Assembly: GCA_028641055.1 (NCBI GenBank)
Contig: CM054057.1
Span: 398,210,541-398,274,540, forward strand
Direction of reading: 5' to 3'
DNA length: 64,000 nucleotides
Source of the DNA: Alopecurus myosuroides
Taxonomy: Eukaryota > Streptophyta > Magnoliopsida > Poales > Poaceae
Part shown: in pieces, positions 47,310-60,095 of the stretch
How positions within the stretch are numbered: position 1 is the first letter of the stretch
Layout of the letters: the number at the start of each line of letters is the position of its first letter
Program-made: the position numbers and the translations under genes
The notes under the pieces: generated by a model
Database searches by the model: none
The model's input: the letters and a program-made list of their open reading frames with translations, nothing else
Told to the model about the DNA's origin: nothing

Positions 47310-48154
47310 TTATCTATTTGACAATTCTACTTTCCCACTAGTTTGAGGATGATAGGGTGAGGCAATTCTATGATTAACATCATATTTAGCAAGAGTCTTT
47401 CTAAAACCACCATGAATAAAATGAGAACCCCCATCAGTCATAAGATATCCATGCACACCAAACCTAGGGAAAATAATGTCTTTCAGCATTTTTAACGAGG
47501 TTTCACCATCAACACTTTTAGTAGGTATAGCTTCTACCCATTTAGTAACATAATCAACAACAACAAGAATATGAGTGTAGCCTTGTGAAGGAGGGAAAGG
47601 ACCCATAAAGTCAAATCCCCAACAATCAAACGGTTCAATAACAAGAGAATAATTCATAGGCATTTCATTATGTCTAGAAATATTTCCAACCCTTTGACAT
47701 TGATCACAAGATAAAATAAACTTTCTAGCATCTTTAAAAAGAGTAGGCCAATAAAAACCTGATTGTGGAACCTTATGTGCAGTTATATCTCCATCGTGAT
47801 GTCCTCCATAAGAACTACTGTGACATTTTCTCAATATCTCTCGTTGTTCATTTTCAGGAACACATCTACCATCAACACCTTCTTTATACAAGTGTGGGTC
47901 ATCCCAAAAATAATGCCTCAAATCATAGACGAATTTTCTTCTTTGATGAGATGTAAAGGTAGGAGGCAAATACTTGGAAACAATAAAGTTAGCATAATCA
48001 GCATACCATGGACTCTCTTGAGATCTCACTTTTATTGCAGCCAACTGTTCATTAGGAAAACTATCATTAACAATAATAGTGTCATCAGAGATATTTTCTA
48101 ATCTAGACAAATTATCAGCAACAGGATTTTTAGCACCCTTCCTATCCACAATAT
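47310..48154 (-). pseudogene. Element D RNase H end and integrase core
   Basis: Open frame from the insertion edge of element B to TAA 47310-47312. Begins HIVDRKGAKNPVADNLSRLE (end of RNase H), then the H2C2 zinc domain (HSSSYGGHHDGD ... CDQCQRVG), then the DDE core (VVVDYVTKWVEAIP, MTDGGSHFIHG, HPQTSGKVELSNR). Motifs are those of Athila elements. The codons further upstream in this frame (48160-48365) belong to the LTR of element B, not to pol. The rest of RNase H is at 58228-58517. Confidence 0.9.
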
Positions 48155-48159
48155 GTAAA

Positions 48160-51100
48160 TGTCGCACCCGGACTTCTAAAGGATACTCGCCGTTCCGTTG
48201 AACAGTAGTAGATTGGATTACGGGGCTTACCGGCACCCGCGTCCTCTTACGAGTAGGCCAACACACGTATGTGTGACAACCAACCCCTATCTGTTCAGCG
48301 TCGACGTAAACTATCCCATAGAAATCAGGACACTTCCGTTGACGTACTTCAAACCATACACACATGGTACGTCAACGGCGTTGAACAACTGATATCACAA
48401 CAAATCTCTACGACACAAAAGATTGAAATAAGTTGCAAATGGCTCTCATTAGAGCAGAGATAGCAAATACAATCATTCAGAGGACACATGTCCCAACAAT
48501 TCATCATTACATCACAGCGGAAGCATTCAACATGTCTGAGTACAGACAAGAACCAAATAGGCCTAAGGGGCCGGAAACGAAAAGACGGAGCCCATCCACG
48601 AAGTCTCGGATCCTGCCCGGGTCCGCTATCTACTCGTCAGCAGTCTCGTCATACTCCACGTAGTAGCCACCATGTAGATCATCGGAAACGTCGGTCTGCG
48701 GAAACCACAGCCCCAAAGGGGTCAGTACATAAACGTACTGGCAAGCAAGACTCACAGTTCACCAAAGTGTAGCCCGTCAACACCAAGCACATATGCCTTG
48801 GGTTCAACGGAAGAGAGGGGATATAAAAGATGCTGCAACTGGCTGCGCTAACCAACTACAGAGATTCTACCACTTCCGGCTAACAGAAAGGAGATAAGAT
48901 CGAGGATTGTAACCAACTGAAAGATAACTTCAAACAAACCCATCCTGGATCTCGCCCCTTATCCAAAGAAGCAATCCGAGGACAACTCACACAGTTGTAT
49001 TAAAGGTGAATCAAGTTAGTGTGTCATCAACCTATTACTAGTCAAGTTATTAATCATTGGGTGTAACAGGTTTGATCATTATGTTTAAGTTGTCCTGAGT
49101 ACTTGTTAGCCAGTACTTTCACCAAGTAATCCATAACCGCGGAAAACACGGCTTCTCGAGAAGATTATCCCTGCAGGGTTGCACCAATTTGGCCGTACAC
49201 GCAAGAATATCCCGCCAGACGGGAATCAAACCCACCAAGCGAGGTACTCTACACAACTCGACTCTTCTTCGCATCAAGCCCAAAGAACCTTGGGCGCACG
49301 GCTAATCGAGCCCAGAAGAAAATGGACCCTCATAGCACTCTAAGAACGTGTCCCCCTATATGCCGACTACAAAAGTTACACCCTGGCCTGGGCTCGCAAA
49401 AACATGCATGCGGCAAATGGAAAACACGAACTAAATGAGGCGATTTGGACGAGATGCGAATCGAATCAAATTGAGGGGGGCGCCCATACTCGCTTCCCAC
49501 ATGCGGTTAGTGCGCTCATCATGGATCAGTAGACAAGACCCTTTTCCTATTAGGGTCGACACTAGCAGGCCTCAAAACCACACAGGGCCTCCTGCCGGTG
49601 CCTTATCATCAAATTTATTATTAATAGTAACATTAGCATGATTCATTGTTTAACATCGAGCCCCCAGAACATAATGAAGTAGTAACAGAAAGTAACGGGT
49701 AACAGACTCGAGCAAAACAACTTAAGCATGCTAGTAAGACACTGGCTCAAACAATGGGTTGTAGGAAGGGAGATGAGGCAATATCAGGTTTAAGGGATTC
49801 ACGTGATAGGTTCGTAACAGAACAACTACTACTAAGGCTAGCAGAAAAGAACAACGGAAAGTATCGGTAACCAATGTTGAAAGGAACACAGTGGTTCATG
49901 TGAGTGATAACTTGCCTGCAAAACCCAGTAGCCTGGTACTGAGCTAACTCCTTAGAAGGGGTGTCGTAAGTATCGTCGGTCTCAACGTCGTCATGTATCC
50001 GAGAAGAAGCAAACAAACAATGCAGAAAGATAAACAATCAATAACAGAATGTAATGCACAATCATGGGATGATGCATGTCAAGTTAATAGATGCATCAAA
50101 ATAACCTAGCTAACATGAGAACACAATTAAGATGGACCCCTATGCAATTTTGAGTTGCATATGGGAAAGGGTCCATGAATTAAGTGGAACAAATGATTTA
50201 CAATTAATTATTATGTGAAAGTTGTTAGCATGATGCATGCATGATGAGGAAAACAGAAAAATAACAACAAATAACAATAATGGATGCAAGTGATACAAAG
50301 GACTTAACAAGTTTTGGAAATCATTTATTAAGTTTGGAAAGTTTGGTTACTTAAACATGTTACACAAACAATTATTGTTTTCATCAATTTAAAGTGTGCG
50401 AAACAATTAACAAAAATTATATTTGAAAAGAACATCAAATTTTAGTTGGATTACATGTTTCAAATATTGAAATTTGAATTAGGATGAATTTATTATGAAT
50501 TAAACAATATTAAACAAGTTTTAATTGAATTTAAAACAAGTTTGAATATCATTTGAATTTTATTTGTTCAAATCATAAATTCAAATTCACATTTGAAAAG
50601 TTCACACTTTGATGGCTTGAAAACATATTTTGCATGTTCAAAAATATATTATATTGAGCAAGTTATGATTTTAGCAATTTTAATTGAATTAAACAAGATT
50701 TAAATTATTTAGGCAATTTAAATTATTCAAACCAGGAAACAAAATTTATATTTGAAAAGGTTATTCAAAATGGTATGGAAAACATATTTTATTTGCATTA
50801 TTTGGAATTAGTATGAATTATTCATGAATTGTTGCAAATTACAATTGAATTATTTGAATTCAAATTTAAATTGCATTTTGAAAATTCAAAACAGAAAACA
50901 AATGACCTAGTTGGATAGATAATTTAATTTAGAGCAATAAACATATTTAACTTGTATTATTTGGAGTTTTATATTTAAAGTTATTAACAAGTTAAGATTG
51001 AGGGCCAAAATGTAAATTAGGAGGACTAGATTGTTAAAAGGGAAACATGCTGGAAGTTATTGGTACCGCAACGCTGTCTACCCCTAGCCACTGTCCGTGG

Positions 51101-52865
51101 GCCAGGGGGCCAGCGTGGCGCCTAGGTGGCGCAGCTGGAAGTTGACGTGGCCCTGGAGGTCACTGACGCGCGGGGCCCACGGGCGCGCGTGGAAAGAAAA
51201 ATGGGAGGCGAAAATCGCCTCCCGCGGGGCTCGAACCCGCGTGCCTGCGCTTCCGTGCACGGGGCAGTGGCCAGTGCGGCTCTGGTGCGTTTCGTGTCAG
51301 GTAAGCGTAGCGAGGGGAGTTAAGGTGGTCTTGCGGGTGTTAACTGAAACTTCCTGTTGCAGGTGCAGGTTCTGCATCGTCAGGTGATCGCCGGGTCGCT
51401 TCGCTGCGGATGCGTGCGGTGGCTGCCGCGAGGTGGGTGCGGCCGTGGGGTGCCGTGCGTGCGAACGGTGCAAGTGGGCGACGTGGGCGACGTGCGCGCG
51501 AAGCATCGAGGCCAAGGCCAGGCCTTTGGTCTCTGCAACGCGGCGGGTGGGCGTGCAGCACCCGAAGGTGATCGCCGGAGATCACCGCTGCTCTGAAGCT
51601 CGAAGATTAGCGAGGTTGGCGGGGATGGAACGAGGTGCTCACCGCCGGGCGGTTGAGGTAGGCGATCGTGCCCGAGGAAGGACGGAAGTGACGGAATTCT
51701 TCGGCGACGGTGGCTGCTCGGAGGCGGTGACCCGCGGCGGCGGTCTGCGTCCTCGGAAACGTGCGGCCTCCCTAGGCCTCCTCCCGCCTCCAGACGTGGC
51801 GCAGAGGACGCAGGGGCGATGAACACCCCGTTCCCGCCCCGGGAAGGGCTCGTCGACAGCGGTGGACGCGGTTCCGTGGCGGATTGCTGACAGCGAGCGT
51901 TCGGTGGGTGGTGCAGGGTTCAGAAACAGCAGGCTTTGGGGGGAAGGAAGAGAGGAGAGAATGGCGGCGGGGCGGATTGGACTAGGGTTAGCAAGCAGAG
52001 GGTAGGCTAGGGGGTAGATTATATGGGGGGGCGAGCTCGGTACGGCCAGCATCGAACGGAGGGAGAGGTTGATCCTGCGGTGGTGTGCCTGTTCGTACAG
52101 AGATGACCTCACCGAGAGGTAGGTGACAGCGATGGAGGGGGGTGGGCCAGAAAGGGGAAAGGCCTGGGGGAAAAGATATTGGGCTGCTAGGGGGGAAAAT
52201 GGGCTAGCTGCTGTGCTCTCCTTTCTTTTTATTATTTTTGATTTTTCTGTTTTTTTTGTAGCAAGTTAGAAAAGGAAGAAAACATGAGATTTTGGTTAGC
52301 AAAGATGTCAAAAAAATTTGGTTAAGCTAGTTGGGTTAAAAGAAAACATTAGCCAAGTTTTGTTTTCAGAAAACTTTAAATTAGCTTGATGTTTGTTTGA
52401 AATTCAAATTTGGATGTATTTTAATTAAGTGATCATTTAATACAACAAACTTTGAATAGGGGAACCCTTATGATTGAAAATTGATTAAAAATTAGTTGAT
52501 TGGATTGTTAAAGCTTATAAGTTCATAAGTGGTTCTGTTTGATGGGTTTGATTTGAAAAATGAAGGTGATTTAATTAATTGATTGAATTAATGGTTTGAT
52601 TAAAATCAACAATTTAATGAGTGATCAACATGGAATAAAATGGAACAATTTGGTTGTTGTCATTTGTGGTTTTTATTCCAAAAGTTGTAACAGAACAAGT
52701 ATGAAAACAAGGCATTTGAAATTGTTTGAGTTTCATTGTGAAAACAAAGAATAACAGATGCAAAACAAAAGAAACAAATGCAACAATATGATGACAAGAT
52801 GCAATACTTTAATAACAAGAAATCAAACATTCTAAATGGTAGGTTTTCATACTTGGGCTGTTACA
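48160..52865 (-). repeat. Element B 3' LTR (4706 bp)
   Basis: Minus-strand layout: AT-rich U3 (52865 to about 52200), a TATA-like CATATAAT (52016-52025), GC-rich leader (52000-51080) with a tRNA T-arm-like hairpin (51203-51240), AT-rich stretch (51050-50050), then conserved R/U5 with an acidic patch (about 50037-49960) and a last patch GGYYVEYDETADE-stop ending near 48664. The 94-, 96- and 148-codon ORFs recur in the other LTR only as LTR copies. Confidence 0.92.
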
Positions 52866-53528
52866 AAACGCCCCCCCTTGAAGGAATCGCGCCCCGAGAT
52901 TCCTACTGAGAAAAGAAAAGGTCCGGATACTTCTTGGGAAGATCCTCTTGAACTGTGACACGTGAAACACATCGTGCACATTGGATAGTTTTTCTAAAAG
53001 TTCAAAACGATAGGTATTCCTGGCAACTCTTCCGGAAAGATGTCAGGGAATCCACAAACCACCGGAACATTTTCAAATAGAGGAAGGGATTTTGTATCGA
53101 GGGTGTACAGCTGGATAGAATTTGATTCATTTGGAGAATAGATTATCTGGTCAGAAGGGTGGAACAGGGTTATTGATTAGACGCCGGTAGCAGAACTGAA
53201 GTGGAAAACAACAACAAGATTTCAACGGACGAAAAGGATGTTGAGAAGAACAGGATAACGAAGCAACATCGGGAAAACGAGACCAAAACCTGAGGTACTA
53301 CGGAGAACCCAAAACACGTGAAATCCTAACTTGAAAGTTTAGATGAGAAGGGAAAAACCAACGTTGCACTTCCTTACCAGAAAAAGGGAGGGTGGGTGGG
53401 GAAAGAAGAAAAAGAACAGAATTCCTACTCTCACGTTTCATTTTTGCTATATAGCTACAAAATAGTTTCTAGACACAACTGCGACCAGTAAAAAGGGATC
53501 CTACAGGCAGACAGGCTCTGATACCATT
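52866..53528 (-). pseudogene. Element B internal remnant with primer site and polypurine tract
   Basis: Contains the tract AAGGGGGGGCG (52870-52880) preceded on the minus strand by GAATCTCG-GGG-CGCGATTC (52884-52902), and the primer site TGGTATCAGAGC (53515-53526, minus strand). Around 53005-53085 the minus strand encodes VVCGFPDIFPEELPGI, matching the protease-RT linker of the Tekay element (VVCEYPDVFPDELPG). So B descends from an autonomous Tekay-like element by loss of most of gag-pol. Confidence 0.8.
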
Positions 53529-56500
53529 TGTCGCACCCGGACTTCTAAAGGATACTCGCCGTTCCGTTGAACAGTAGTAGATTGGATTACGGGGCTTACC
53601 GGCACCCGCGTCCTCTTACGAGTAGGCCAACACACGTATGTGTGACAACCAACCCCTATCTGTTCAGCGTCGACGTAAACTATCCCATAGAAATCAGGAC
53701 ACTTCCGTTGACGTACTTCAAACCATACACACATGGTACGTCAACGGCGTTGAACAACTGATATCACAACAAATCTCTACGACACAAAAGATTGAAATAA
53801 GTTGCAAATGGCTCTCATTAGAGCGGAGATAGCAAATACAATCATTCAGAGGACACATGTCCCAACAATTCATCATTACATCACAGCGGAAGCATTCAAC
53901 ATGTCTGAGTACAGACAAGAACCAAATAGGCCTAAGGGGCCGGAAACGAAAAGACGGAGCCCATCCACGAAGTCTCGGATCCTGCCCGGGTCCGCTATCT
54001 ACTCGTCAGCAGTCTCGTCATACTCCACGTAGTAACCACCATGTAGATCATCGGAAACGTCGGTCTGCGGAAACCACAGCCCCAAAGGGGTCAGTACATA
54101 AACGTACTGGCAAGCAAGACTCACAGTTCACCAAAGTGTAGCCCGTCAACACCAAGCACATATGCCTTGGGTTCAACGGAAGAGAGGGGATATAAAAGAT
54201 GCTGTAACTGGCTGCACTAACCAACTACAGAGATTCTACCACTTCCGGCTAACAGAAAGGAGATAAGATCGAGGATTGTAACCAACTGAAAGATAACTTC
54301 AAACAAACCCATCCTGGATCTCGCCCCTTATCCAAAGAAGCAATCCGAGGACAACTCACACAGTTGTATTAAAGGTGAATCAAGTTAGTGTGTCATCAAC
54401 CTATTACTAGTCAAGTTATTAATCATTGGGTGTAACAGGTTTGATCATTATGTTTAAGTTGTCCTGAGTACTTGTTAGCCAGTACTTTCACCAAGTAATC
54501 CATAACCGCGGAAAACACGGCTTCTCGAGAAGATTATCCCTGCAGGGTTGCACCAATTTGGCCGTACACGCAAGAATATCCCGCCAGACGGGAATCAAAC
54601 CCACCAAGCGAGGTACTCTACACAACTCGACTCTTCTTCGCATCAAGCCCAAAGAACCTTGGGCGCACGGCTAATCGAGCCCAGAAGAAAATGGACCATC
54701 ATAGCACTCTAAGAACGTGTCCCCCTATATGCCGACTACAAAAGTTCCACCCTGGCCTGGGCTCGCAAAAACATGCATGCGGCAAATGGAAAACACGAAC
54801 TAAATGAGGCGATTTGGACGAGATGCGAATCGAATCAAATTAAGGGGGCGCCCATACTCGCTTCCCACATGCGATTAGTGCGCTCATCATGGATCAGTAG
54901 ACAAGACCCTTTTCCTATTAGGGTCGACACTAGCAGGCCTCAAAACCACACAGGGCCTCCTGCCGGTGCCTTATCATCAAATTTATTATTAATAGTAACA
55001 TTAGCATGATTCATTGTTTAACATCGAGCCCCCAGAACATAATGAAGTAGTAACAGAAAGTAACGGGTAACAGACTCGAGCAAAACAACTTAAGCATGCT
55101 AGTAAGACACTGGCTCAAACAATGGGTTGTAGGAAGGGAGATGAGGCAATATCAGGTTTAAGGGATTCACGTGATAGGTTCGTAACAGAACAACTACTAC
55201 TAAGGCTAGCAGAAAAGAACAACGGAAAGTATCGGTAACCAATGTTGAAAGGAACACAGTGGTTCATGTGAGTGATAACTTGCCTGCAAAACCCAGTAGC
55301 CTGGTACTGAGCTAACTCCTTAGAAGGGGTGTCGTAAGTATCGTCGGTCTCAACGTCGTCGTGTATCCGAGAAGAAGCAAACAAACAATGCAGAAAGATA
55401 AACAATCAATAACAGAATGTAATGCACAATCATGGGATGATGCATGTCAAGTTAATAGATGCATCAAAATAAACTAGCTAACATGAGAACACAATTAAGA
55501 TGGACCCCTATGCAATTTTGAGTTGCATATGGGAAAGGGTCCATGAATTAAGTGGAACAAATGATTTACAATTAATTATTATGTGAAAGTTGTTAGCATG
55601 ATGCATGCATGATGAGGAAAACAGAAAAATAACAACAAATAACAATAATGGATGCAAGTGATACAAAGGACTTAACAAGTTTTGGAAATCATTTATTAAG
55701 TTTGGAAAGTTTGGTTACTTAAACATGTTACACAAACAATTATTGTTTTCATCAATTTAAAGTGTGCAAAACAATTAACAAAAATTATATTTGAAAAGAA
55801 CATCAAATTTTAGTTGGATTACATGTTTCAAATATTGAAATTTGAATTAGGATGAATTTATTATGAATTAAACAAGTTTTAATTGAATTTAAAACAAGTT
55901 TGAATATCATTTGAATTTTATTTGTTCAAATCATAAATTCAAATTCACATTTGAAAAGTTCACACTTTGATGGCTTGAAAACATATTTTGCATGTTCAAA
56001 AATATTTTATATTGAGCAAGTTATGATTTTAGCAATTTTAATTGAATTAAACAAGATTTAAATTATTTAGGCAATTTAAATTATTCAAACCAGGAAACAA
56101 AATTTATATTTGAAAAGGTTATTCAAAATGGTATGTAAAACATATTTTATTTGCATTATTTGGAATTAGTATGAATTATTCATGAATTGTTGCAAATTAC
56201 AATTGAATTATTTGAATTCAAATTTAAATTGCATTTTGAAAATTCAAAACAGAAAACAAATGACCTAGTTGGATAGACAATTTAATTTAGAGCAATAAAC
56301 ATATTTAACTTGTATTATTTGGAGTTTTATATTTAAAGTTATTAACAAGTTAAGATTGAGGGCCAAAATGTAAATTAGGCGGACTAGATTGTTAAAAGGG
56401 AAACATGCTGGAAGTTATTGGTACCGCAACGCTGTCTACCCCTAGCCACTGTCCGTGGGCCAGGGGGCCAGCGTGGCGCCTAGGTGGCGCAGCTGGAAGT

Positions 56501-58222
56501 TGACGTGGCCCTGCAGGTCACTGACGCGCGGGGCCCACGGGCGCGCGTGGAAAGAAAAATGGGAGGCGAAAATCGCCTCCCGCGGGGCTCGAACCCGCGT
56601 GCCTGCGCTTCCGCGCACGGGGCAGTGGCCAGTGCGGCTCTGGTGCGTTTCGTGTCAGGTAAGCGTAGCGAGGGGAGTTAAGGTGGTCTTGCGGGTGTTA
56701 ACTGAAACTTCCTATTGCAGGTGCAGGTTCTGCATCGTCAGGTGATCGCCGGGTCGCTTCGCTGCGGATGCGTGCGGTGGCTGCCGCGAGGTGGGTGCGG
56801 CCGTGGGGTGCCATGCGTGCGAACGGTGCAAGTGGGCGACATGGGCGACGTGCGCGCGAAGCATCGAGGCCAAGGCCAGGCCTTTGGTCTCTGCAACGCG
56901 GCGGGTGGGCGTGCAGCACCCGACGGTGATCGCCGGAGATCACCGCTGCTCTGAAGCTCGAAGATTAGCGAGGTTGGCGGGGATGGAACGAGGTGCTCAC
57001 CGCGGGGCGGTTGAGGTAGGCGATCGTGCCCGAGGAAGGACGGAAGCGATGGAATTCTTCGGCGACGGTGGCTGCTCGGAGGCGGTGACCCGCGGCGGCG
57101 GTCTGCGTCCTCGAAAACGTGCGGCCTCCCTAGGCCTCCTCCCGCCTCCAGACGCGGCGCAGAGGACGCAGGGGCGGTGAACACCCCGTTCCCGCCCCGG
57201 GAAGGGCTCGTCGACGGCGGTGGACGCGGTTCCGTGGCGGATTGCTGACAGCGAGCGTTCGGTGGGTGGTGCAGGGTTCAGAAACAGCAGGCTTTGGGGG
57301 GAAGGAAGAGAGGAGAGAATGGCGGTGGGGCGGATGGGACTAGGGTTAGCAAGCAGAGGGTAGGCTAGGGGGTAGATTATATGGGGGGCGAGCTCGGTAC
57401 GGCCAGCATCGAGCGGAGGGAGAGGTTGATCCTGCGGTGGTGTGCCTGTTCGTACAGAGATGACCTCACCGAGAGGTAGGTGACAGCGATGGAGGGGGGT
57501 GGGCCAGAAAGGGGAAAGGCCTAGGGGAAAAGATATTGGGCTGCTAGGGGGAAAATGGGCTAGCTGTTGTGCTCTCCTTTCTTTTTATTATTTTTGCTTT
57601 TTCTGTTTTTTTTTGTAGCAAGTTAGAAAAGGAAGAAAACATGAGATTTTGGTTAGCAAAGATGTCATAAAAATTTGGTTAAGCTAGTTGGGTTAAAAGA
57701 AAACATTAGCCAAGTTTTGTTTTCAGAAAACTTTAAATTAGCTTGATGTTTGTTTGAAATTCAAATTTGGATGTATTTTAATTAAGTGATCATTTAATAC
57801 AACAAACTTTGAATAGGGGAACCCTTATGATTGAAAATTGATTAAAAATTAGTTGATTGGATTGTTAAAGCTTATAAGTTCATAAGTGGTTCTGTTTGAT
57901 GGATTTGATTTGAAAAATGAAGGTGATTTAATTAATTGATTGAATTAATGGTTTGATTAAAATCAACAATTTAATGAGTGATCAACATGGAATAAAATGG
58001 AACAATTTGGTTGTTGTCATTTGTGGTTTTTATTCCAAAAGTTGTAACAGAACAAGTATGAAAACAAGGCATTTGAAATTGTTTGAGTTTCATTGTGAAA
58101 ACAAAGAATAACAGATGCAAAACAAAAGAAACAAATGCAACAATATGATGACATGATGCAATACTTTAATAACAAGAAATCAAACATTCTAAATGGTAGG
58201 TTTTCATACTTGGGCTGTTACA
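53529..58222 (-). repeat. Element B 5' LTR (4694 bp)
   Basis: Near-identical to 48160-52865, with scattered substitutions and a short deletion near 55875. TATA-like string at 57376-57384, T-arm-like hairpin at 56561-56598, acidic last patch ending at TAG about 54032-54034 (minus strand). Confidence 0.92.
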
Positions 58223-58227
58223 GTAAA

Positions 58228-58611
58228 TCAAACTCTTGTAAGAGAAGCACACATCTAATAAGCCTAGGCTTAGCATCTTTCTTTTCCATAAGGTACATAA
58301 TAGCAGCATGATCAGTATGGATAGTAACTTTAGAATCAACAATATACTGCCTAAACTTATCACAAGCAAAAACTACAGCTAGGAACTCTTTCTCAGTGGT
58401 AGCATAATTCTTTTGAGCAGCATCAAGAGTTTTACTAGCATAATGAATAACATTTAACTTCTTATCTACCCTCTGTCCAAGAATAACACCTACAACATAA
58501 TCACTAGCATCACACATAATTTCAAATGGTAAATTCCAATCAGGGGGTTGAACAATAGGGGCAGATATTAAAGCCTTTTTTTAAATTTCAAAAGCTTCTT
58601 TACAATCTTCA
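58228..58611 (-). pseudogene. Element D RNase H, interrupted by element B
   Basis: [54 protein letters not shown] and LLQEFDL are RNase H blocks of a gypsy element. The frame runs into element B at 58227 and resumes at 48154 with HIVDRKG. An in-frame TAA near 58580 separates it from the RT thumb/connection region. Confidence 0.88.
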
Positions 58612-59595
58612 TCAAAAAACAAAAGGTACATCCTTTTGAAGAAGATTAGTAAGAGGCTTTGATATTTTAGAGAAATCTTTAATAAACCTTCTATAGAAAC
58701 CAGCATGACCAAGAATACTACGAATACCTTTGACATCCCTGGGACAGGGCATTTTCTCAATGGCTTCAACTTTAGCTCTATCAACTTCAATACCTCTTTC
58801 AGAAATTTTATGTCCAAGTACAATTCCTTCATTAACCATAAAATGGCATTTCTCCCAATTAAGAACAATATTAGTCTCCTCACATCTCTACAAAACTTTA
58901 TCAAGATTCTGCAAACAATTATCAAATGAAGTTCCATAGACGGAGAAATCGTCCGTGAAGACTTCCACAATTTCTTCACAAAACCATGAAAGATAGCAGA
59001 CATGCATATTTGAAAAGTAGCAGGAGCATTACATAAACCAAAAGGCATACGTCTATAAGCATAAGTTCTATAAGGACAAGTGAAAGTTGTTTTCTCTTGA
59101 TCAGGCTTTCTAACAGCAATTTGAGAGAACCCAGAATAACCATCAAGAAAGCAAAAAATGAGTTTTCTTAGACAACCTCTCTAACATTTGATCAATAAAA
59201 GGCAAAGGATAATGATCTTTCCTAGTAACCTTATTAACTTTCCTAAAATCAATACACATCCTATAACCAACCACTACTCTTTGAGGAATAAGTTCATTAT
59301 TTGCATTTGGCACAACATTCATCCCTCCTTTCTTAGGGACACAATGCACAAGACTAACCCATCTACTATCAGCAATAGGATAAATAATACCAGCGTCAAG
59401 GAGTTTCAATACCTCATTTCTTACCACATCCTTCATCTTAGGATTTAAACGGCGTTGATGCTCAACAACTGGCTTTGCATTAGGTTCAATATTAATAGCA
59501 TGGTGACATATAGCAGGAGAAATCCCCTTCAAATCATCAAGAGTATAACCAATAGCACCTCTGTGTTTCGTCAATATTCCCAATAATCTCTCCTC
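58581..59595 (-). pseudogene. Element D reverse transcriptase, several frameshifts
   Basis: Starts after an in-frame TAA at 59596-59598. RT blocks appear in order but in different frames: EHQRRLNPKMKDVVRNEVLK, LDAGIIYPIADS, GYRMCIDFRKVNKVTRKDHY, LPFIDQMLERL, then after a shift near 59150-59165 the FLDGYSGFSQI block with the first catalytic Asp, MPFGLCNAPATFQ, and after another shift FTDDFSVYG, where the usual FMDD/FIDD box has Thr at the second position. Later GHKISERGIEVDRAK and GHAGFYRRFIKDFSKI. Athila lineage by the RRLNP and PFIDQMLERL motifs. Not functional. Confidence 0.88.
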
Positions 59596-60095
59596 TTATT
59601 TACCAGAAAGTTTATAACTAATAATAACAGGATATAATTTCTTATCATCAATATGAGCATATTTAAGATTGTCAGGCAAAGGCTTTATATCAAAAACAGG
59701 ATCCTCCTTGGGTGGTAATGTGGTACCCAAGTCTTCCACCGGTAAATGTTGTTTCAGCATCGCTGGCTGATGTAGGAAGATCTCGTCAATTTTATTTCTT
59801 TCTTCCATAAAGACATCACTTTCGTGGTCTTCCATGTATTGTTTCAAAGGATTGTTAGGAGAAATAGCAGCCAATTGTTCAACTCTATAATTCTCATTAG
59901 GTAATTTAGCTTCATAAGGTGCTTTACCAAATTTGGAGAAATTAAATTCATAAGACTCTCCATGAAACTTTGTAAGGATTTTCTCCTTTTTACAATCAAT
60001 AACAGCACCTTGAAGAAAGGTTTGCCAAATATAATAGGACAAGTATCACTAGCAGAAGTGCCTAGTACTAGAAAATCAGAAGTGAAAGTAAAGTA
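59596..60095 (-). pseudogene. Element D protease end and linker
   Basis: The minus-strand frame reads SDFLVLGTSASD then IIFGKPFLQGAVID, the end of an Athila protease (usual GRPFL...GAVID), then a charged linker to the RT ending KLSGK-stop at 59596. A small frame change near 60040 separates the two pieces. Everything upstream in element D (active-site part of the protease, gag, 5' LTR) is cut off by element F at 60096. Confidence 0.75.

Larger units (their letters stand above)
48160..58222 (-). mobile_element. Element B: coding-deficient long-LTR gypsy derivative (TSD gtaaa)
   Basis: 10,063 bp: LTRs 48160-52865 (4706 bp) and 53529-58222 (4694 bp), internal domain only 663 bp. The target gtaaa is at 48155-48159 and 58223-58227; removing the element rejoins the RNase H frame of element D. 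LTRs start TGTAACAGCCC and end GGTGCGACA (minus strand) and are about 99% alike by eye. Primer site and polypurine tract are intact. It resembles LARD-type nonautonomous elements in having no coding domain and long LTRs, but its internal region is much shorter. Confidence 0.93.

Noticed and set aside
48349..48549. Cys-rich 66-codon ORF on the minus strand, also at 53718-53918
   Set aside because: Lies after the acidic stop in R/U5 of the element B LTR; repeated only as part of the LTR pair.
51380..51826. Pro/Arg-rich 148-codon ORF in the element B LTR
   Set aside because: Same reasoning: GC-rich leader, several frames open, no domain.
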